Assembly: GCA_009912575.1 (NCBI GenBank)
Contig: WNDP01000007.1
Span: 1 to 59,797 of the forward strand
Direction of reading: 5' to 3'
DNA: 59,797 bases
Source of the DNA: Acinetobacter bereziniae
Lineage (GTDB): Bacteria > Pseudomonadota > Gammaproteobacteria > Pseudomonadales > Moraxellaceae
The position numbers and the translations under genes were made by a program. Of the stretch, positions 55,842-59,797 are shown piece by piece; within the stretch, counting starts at the first letter, position 1; each line of letters starts with the position of its first letter. The notes beneath the pieces were generated by a model. It saw only the letters and a list, made by a program, of their open reading frames with translations. It was not told the origin of the DNA and ran no database searches.

Positions 55842-56534
55842 TTAAGCGTATACACCCTGTCTTATTTGCAAATCCAAGGCCGTTAATCGCTCAGGCGTAC
55901 CCACATCTACCCATGCTGCTATCATTTTTTCCGCAGAAATCTTGCCATCCAACATACCTTGTTTAAGTAATGGAGCCAATGGTCGCTTACCATGCTCCAA
56001 ACCTTCAAACATTTTAGGATTAATGATAGCAACACCACTATAAGTTAGATTTTCACCTTGTTGTTGTTGATCAAAGGTATAAGCTCGACCATTTAACAAA
56101 GTAAAATCACCCTGTGGATGCTGCTCAGGATTGCTCACAAACACCAGATGTGCCAGATCGTCATTGCTCAGTTTAACATCAAGTAATGCTGAAAAATCGT
56201 AGCGTGTCCAAACATCACCATTTACCAATATAAAGGGTTGATCACCGAGCAAAGGCAAAGCATTGATGATTCCGCCAGCAGTTTCCAAACCCTCATCTTC
56301 TCTCGTCCAGCGAATCGTAACACCAAACTGAGAACCATCACCCAAACTACCAATTAAAACATCTGCTAACCAAGCAGAGTTAATGACAATTTCAGTCACA
56401 CCAATTTGTTTTAATTTTTCAATATGCCAAACAATCAGCGCCTTTCCACCTACCTCTAACAAAGGTTTTGGTCTGTATAAGGTTAAAGGCCGCATTCTGT
56501 TGCCTAAACCTGCAGCTAAAATCATTGCTTTCAT
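55842..56534 (-). CDS. murU: N-acetylmuramate alpha-1-phosphate uridylyltransferase MurU
   Basis: MurU makes UDP-MurNAc from MurNAc-1-phosphate in the cell wall recycling path found in Pseudomonas and Acinetobacter but not E. coli. The 230-residue nucleotidyltransferase starts MKAMILAAGLGNRMRPLTLY, with RPKPLLEVGGKALIVWHIEKL and PFILVNGDVWTRYDFSALL. ADGRD-type uridine loop is replaced by GDGSQFGVTIRW. The start overlaps the amgK stop in ATGA, so the two are coupled. It gives one known route of intrinsic fosfomycin resistance. Confidence 0.92.
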   Translation of the reverse strand: MKAMILAAGLGNRMRPLTLYRPKPLLEVGGKALIVWHIEKLKQIGVTEIVINSAWLADVLIGSLGDGSQFGVTIRWTREDEGLETAGGIINALPLLGDQPFILVNGDVWTRYDFSALLDVKLSNDDLAHLVFVSNPEQHPQGDFTLLNGRAYTFDQQQQGENLTYSGVAIINPKMFEGLEHGKRPLAPLLKQGMLDGKISAEKMIAAWVDVGTPERLTALDLQIRQGVYA

Positions 56535-57553
56535 GATGCAACCACCTCGTATTTGCCATATTTTTCTTCAAATTTCGGCAAAACCTTAGCATGGATAAAA
56601 CTCATAAAAGGTTGTAGTTCTGCATATGGTTTAGATTCTTCAAGCAAATACCACATTACGCGCGGTAAATCCTTGAGATAACCAGACTTTCCATCACGCT
56701 CAAATAAACGCACAAAAATACCTAAAATTTTGATATGACGCTGAATTGCCATCAAATCGGCATCTTGTTTAAACTGTTCAAAACTACGCTCATGTTTCGC
56801 TGATTCAGGTAAAAGCGCATAGAACATTTCAAACCATGCATAAACACGTTCAGGATTCCATTGCACATAGGCATCACGTGTAATTGAAATCAAATCATAA
56901 GTATCTGCACCAATGACAGCATCTTGAAAGTCAATTACGCCTTGCTCAACTTCACCATCAAGAATCATTAAGTTGCGACTATGGAAATCACGGTGAACGA
57001 TCACTTGTGGCTGTGCCAAAGCAGCATTGGCCAATATTGCAAAAGTTCGTTTGATTAAAGCTTGCTCTTCTTGACTAACTTGAATGTTTAAAGCAGGCAA
57101 TAACCAATCCGTCAACAATTCCATTTCTGAAATTAACTTTTCATAAGCATATGCCGGTAAATATTCTTCACCATCAATTGCTTGCAATTGAACCAACTGC
57201 TTAAAACTTTGCGCATAATGTAGGTCTACAGTTTGTTCATTTAATTGTGTAGACAGCACAACATCACCAAAATTTTCAAGTAATAATAAGCCCTGTTGCA
57301 TGTCTTTTGCGACAATATGGGGAACTCGCACACCATTTCTGTCAAAGAATTCATCAATCGCAACAAAAGGACGACAATCTTCCTTCTCAGGAGGTGCATC
57401 CATCAGCATAAATGTTTTATTATTCAAAGTAATTCGTGCATAACGACGGAAACTCGCATCGCCTGCTAAAAAATTGATTTCAAATTGATCTGAACTGAGT
57501 ACAGATGTTATCCATGTTTGTATCAATTGTTCACGTTGTGTATTCATTTGCAA
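56531..57553 (-). CDS. amgK: Anomeric MurNAc/GlcNAc kinase AmgK
   Basis: AmgK phosphorylates MurNAc at C1 for MurU. The 340-residue kinase has the aminoglycoside-phosphotransferase fold: FLAGDASFRRYARITLN near the N-terminus, the catalytic loop VIVHRDFHSRNLMILDGEVEQGVIDFQDAVIGADTYDLI (Brenner HRDFHxxN and DFQD). It is divergent from lptD with 113 bases between. The C-terminus overlaps the murU start. Confidence 0.93.
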   Translation of the reverse strand: MQMNTQREQLIQTWITSVLSSDQFEINFLAGDASFRRYARITLNNKTFMLMDAPPEKEDCRPFVAIDEFFDRNGVRVPHIVAKDMQQGLLLLENFGDVVLSTQLNEQTVDLHYAQSFKQLVQLQAIDGEEYLPAYAYEKLISEMELLTDWLLPALNIQVSQEEQALIKRTFAILANAALAQPQVIVHRDFHSRNLMILDGEVEQGVIDFQDAVIGADTYDLISITRDAYVQWNPERVYAWFEMFYALLPESAKHERSFEQFKQDADLMAIQRHIKILGIFVRLFERDGKSGYLKDLPRVMWYLLEESKPYAELQPFMSFIHAKVLPKFEEKYGKYEVVAS

Positions 57554-57666
57554 TTTAATCTAATTCAGGCTGAATTTTTGAAGTGCTAAGTGTAGCTACT
57601 TATCAACTTTTTCTCTATGATGCGACAATAATTAATTGCGATTAGCATATTTGGTTAATGAGACAA

Positions 57667-59797
57667 ATGAAGCATCAGTTTAAATTTAATCCTTTAGCGA
57701 CTGCTATTTTGACACTTCTTTGTGGAAGTTCAGTATCCAGCTATGCTGAATCGACAACATCTGCTTCAGAAGCCGCTGTATCTAAAGTGAATAACAAGCA
57801 GTTAAATGCAGCAATTAAAGAAAGTTACCCTGGTCAAAACTTTTTTGAGCAGTACTATGTAGATAAGAACTCACCTGAAGCACAAGTACGTGATACAAAA
57901 ATTGCAGGAAATCACTACTGTGAAGGTGTTTGGGTTACCCCATTTAGTACAGATGCAAAAACATTAAATCCTGAAGAGGCTTCATCTGTCATTACCGCAG
58001 ATCACGGTTATTACAACCCCAATGGCGACTCTATCCTGTCTGGCGATGTGATGATTGATCAATCTGGACGAATGATTCGTGCGGATGAAGTGACAATTGA
58101 TAAAACTCAAACTTTTGCAAAAGCAAAAGGCAATGTACAAATGGCACAAGGTGGCATCATTGCACAGAGCGACCAGATTGATTACAACCTAAAAGATGAA
58201 ACTGGTCAATTAAACAACAGCTTCTATATTGCTGAATTAACACATGCTCATGGGCATGCAGAAAAAATTGAAAGAACATCACCAACGAATATCGTACTTG
58301 AAAATGCCAGTTACAGTACATGCCCACCTGACCAGAAACCAACTTGGAAAATTCAGGCCAATAAAATTGAGCTCGATCAAGAAACTGGGCGTGGCGTAAC
58401 ACGTGGTACAAAGTTATATGTAAAAGATGTTCCTGTACTTGCAGTACCCTACTTTAACTTCCCTATTGATGACCGCCGTACCACAGGGATTCTCAGTCCA
58501 AGTTTTGGTTTTACCAACGACGGTGGCTTTGAATTTGCAGTTCCAGTTTATTTAAACTTAGCACCAAATTACGATGCCACCATTACGCCTCGCTTAATTA
58601 CCGATCGCGGTTTAATGGCTCAGGGTGAGTTCCGTTATTTAACCGAGAATTATGGCGCTGGTAGTATTTGGGGAAGCTACTTACCTTCTGATCGTGGCTA
58701 TAATGATGAAGACCGTAAGGATTTACATTTTCTGCATAAGTGGAACATCGATAAACAGTGGTCTACCAATTTAGAATACAACTATGTCTCTGATAAAGAC
58801 TTCTTTTCTGACTTAGACAGCAATCCGAACTCTCGTACTGAGTTGAATCAACGACGTGCTTGGGAACTTAATTACAACCACGGTATTCCTGGCCTAAAAG
58901 CACAATTAAAAGTTGAAGACTTCCAAACTCTGGATGAAACCGTTAAAGATGTAGACAAACCTTATGCTCGTCTACCACAGTTTTTGCTTAATTATGTAGG
59001 TGGTGATTATCAAGGCTGGGAATACGAATTTAACAACGATACAGCATATTTCCAAAAAGATATCAAGGACGCTGATTACAGCAACCAACCCAGCGGTACA
59101 CGTTTATACAACCAGTTTGCGACACGTTATAACTTCCGTAACCCGTGGTCATTCGTGATTCCTGAAGTTTCTGTAAGAAGTCTAAATACTTTTTATGATC
59201 AAACCACAGTCGATCAGTTGAATCTCAACAATCAAAGCCAAGATTCAAAAAATAAATCAGTTGTTGTACCGCAGTTTACATTGGATACAGGTTTAACCTT
59301 TGAAAAGGATGGAAAATTCCTACAAACGATTACTCCTCGTGCGTTCTATGCATATGCACCTTATAAAAACCAAACTGGTTATCCAAACTTTGATTCAACC
59401 ACTGCATCAATCAGCTACGATCAATTGTTCAGTCCATACCGTTTTTATGGTCATGACCGCCTTGAAGATAACAACTTCCTCTCTTTAGGTGTTAGTTATA
59501 GCCTATTTGACACTGTCGGTTTAGAGCGCTTAAGAGCAAGTGTTGGTCAAAGTTATTATTTTGATGATCGTAGAGTCACCTTGCTCAACAACACAGATGA
59601 GTTAGACCGAGAAAAGCATACCGGGCCTGTGATCAGTATTTCTAGTCAACTTTCAAAGAACTTCACTGTTAGTACCAACTCTGCGTGGATGTCGAATGGC
59701 GATAGCGCTCAACACGACTTCCAGATGTACTATACAGGCGAACAAGGCAACCTCTATAACGTTGGATATTTTTACAGAAACAACCTGCCAGACCGCC
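57667..59797 (+). CDS. lptD: LPS-assembly protein LptD, partial (right edge)
   Basis: LptD is the outer-membrane barrel that inserts lipopolysaccharide. The visible 710 codons are open to the window end, so the C-terminus is missing. A signal peptide (MKHQFKFNPLATAILTLLCG, ending SSYA near residue 27) is followed by an N-terminal beta-jellyroll (residues about 120-270: GDVMIDQSGRMIRADEVTID and AKGNVQMAQGG) of the OstA type. The plug-entry segment VPVLAVPYFNFPIDDRRTTGILSPSFG leads into the barrel. Cysteines at about 85 and in YSTCPPDQK are candidates for the inter-domain disulfides. ATG at 57667; amgK-murU is divergent. Confidence 0.94.
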   Translation, partial: MKHQFKFNPLATAILTLLCGSSVSSYAESTTSASEAAVSKVNNKQLNAAIKESYPGQNFFEQYYVDKNSPEAQVRDTKIAGNHYCEGVWVTPFSTDAKTLNPEEASSVITADHGYYNPNGDSILSGDVMIDQSGRMIRADEVTIDKTQTFAKAKGNVQMAQGGIIAQSDQIDYNLKDETGQLNNSFYIAELTHAHGHAEKIERTSPTNIVLENASYSTCPPDQKPTWKIQANKIELDQETGRGVTRGTKLYVKDVPVLAVPYFNFPIDDRRTTGILSPSFGFTNDGGFEFAVPVYLNLAPNYDATITPRLITDRGLMAQGEFRYLTENYGAGSIWGSYLPSDRGYNDEDRKDLHFLHKWNIDKQWSTNLEYNYVSDKDFFSDLDSNPNSRTELNQRRAWELNYNHGIPGLKAQLKVEDFQTLDETVKDVDKPYARLPQFLLNYVGGDYQGWEYEFNNDTAYFQKDIKDADYSNQPSGTRLYNQFATRYNFRNPWSFVIPEVSVRSLNTFYDQTTVDQLNLNNQSQDSKNKSVVVPQFTLDTGLTFEKDGKFLQTITPRAFYAYAPYKNQTGYPNFDSTTASISYDQLFSPYRFYGHDRLEDNNFLSLGVSYSLFDTVGLERLRASVGQSYYFDDRRVTLLNNTDELDREKHTGPVISISSQLSKNFTVSTNSAWMSNGDSAQHDFQMYYTGEQGNLYNVGYFYRNNLPDR

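Overview
The window looks like chromosome of an Acinetobacter species (Moraxellaceae, Gammaproteobacteria). The DNA is AT-rich and most genes are house genes with close Acinetobacter-type sequences. Typical neighbourhoods include rpsA-ihfB-lapA, exbB-exbD-msbA-lpxK-kdsB-holB-pilZ-tatD, rsmG-parA-parB, and murU-amgK divergent from lptD. I do not name a species. All gene names rest on reading translated sequence and motifs; no database was searched.

Layout. 1-303: end of an IS3-family element. 311-6632: mixed accessory genes (zinc-motif protein, small HD hydrolase, broken LysR regulator, trmA, TPR-like exported protein, YnfA-type membrane protein, esterase with a premature stop). 6688-12581: clpA, clpS, a coiled-coil membrane protein, argC and a diguanylate cyclase with a stop in its first membrane segment. 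12957-18931: HD protein plus alpha/beta hydrolase, GNAT, two glyoxalase-fold proteins, YgjP-like metallopeptidase, rpiA, ilvA. 19027-29028: small unknown proteins, a Ktr-type potassium system, zapE, an AraC regulator divergent from a Baeyer-Villiger-type monooxygenase, lysO, pyrF, an XRE-cupin regulator. 29143-30129: azlC (frameshifted) and azlD.

30169-35934 is the most island-like part. A compact four-gene chaperone-usher fimbrial operon (pilin, chaperone, usher, tip adhesin) lies between two identical 69-bp direct repeats. The repeat is the last codons of lapA plus its terminator. A long AT-rich leader with a near-consensus CRP/Vfr site precedes the operon.

35914-46212 is mainly core genes on the minus strand: lapA, ihfB, rpsA, cmk, a SRPBCC protein, tadA, an acyl-CoA hydratase/hydrolase, ung, queD-like, the type II secretion minor pseudopilins gspK/J/I/H and a TetR regulator. 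A 311-bp MITE-like element (46303-46613) with 4-bp target duplication sits exactly on the tatD stop codon and supplies a new one. 46612-57553 continues with tatD, pilZ (nonsense codon), holB, kdsB, lpxK, msbA, exbD, exbB, parB, parA, rsmG, murU and amgK. lptD starts at 57667 and runs off the right edge.

How genes work together. kdsB, lpxK, msbA and lptD serve lipopolysaccharide/lipooligosaccharide synthesis and transport. murU and amgK recycle peptidoglycan sugar. clpA/clpS form the N-degron protease adaptor pair. The two ktr genes form one potassium uptake system. Five genes carry single inactivating changes: two probable homopolymer indels and three nonsense codons, each explicable by one G:C to A:T transition. 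Two of them (a diguanylate cyclase and pilZ) belong to c-di-GMP or type IV pilus functions. Either this strain is losing these functions or the assembly has residual errors; reads would decide.
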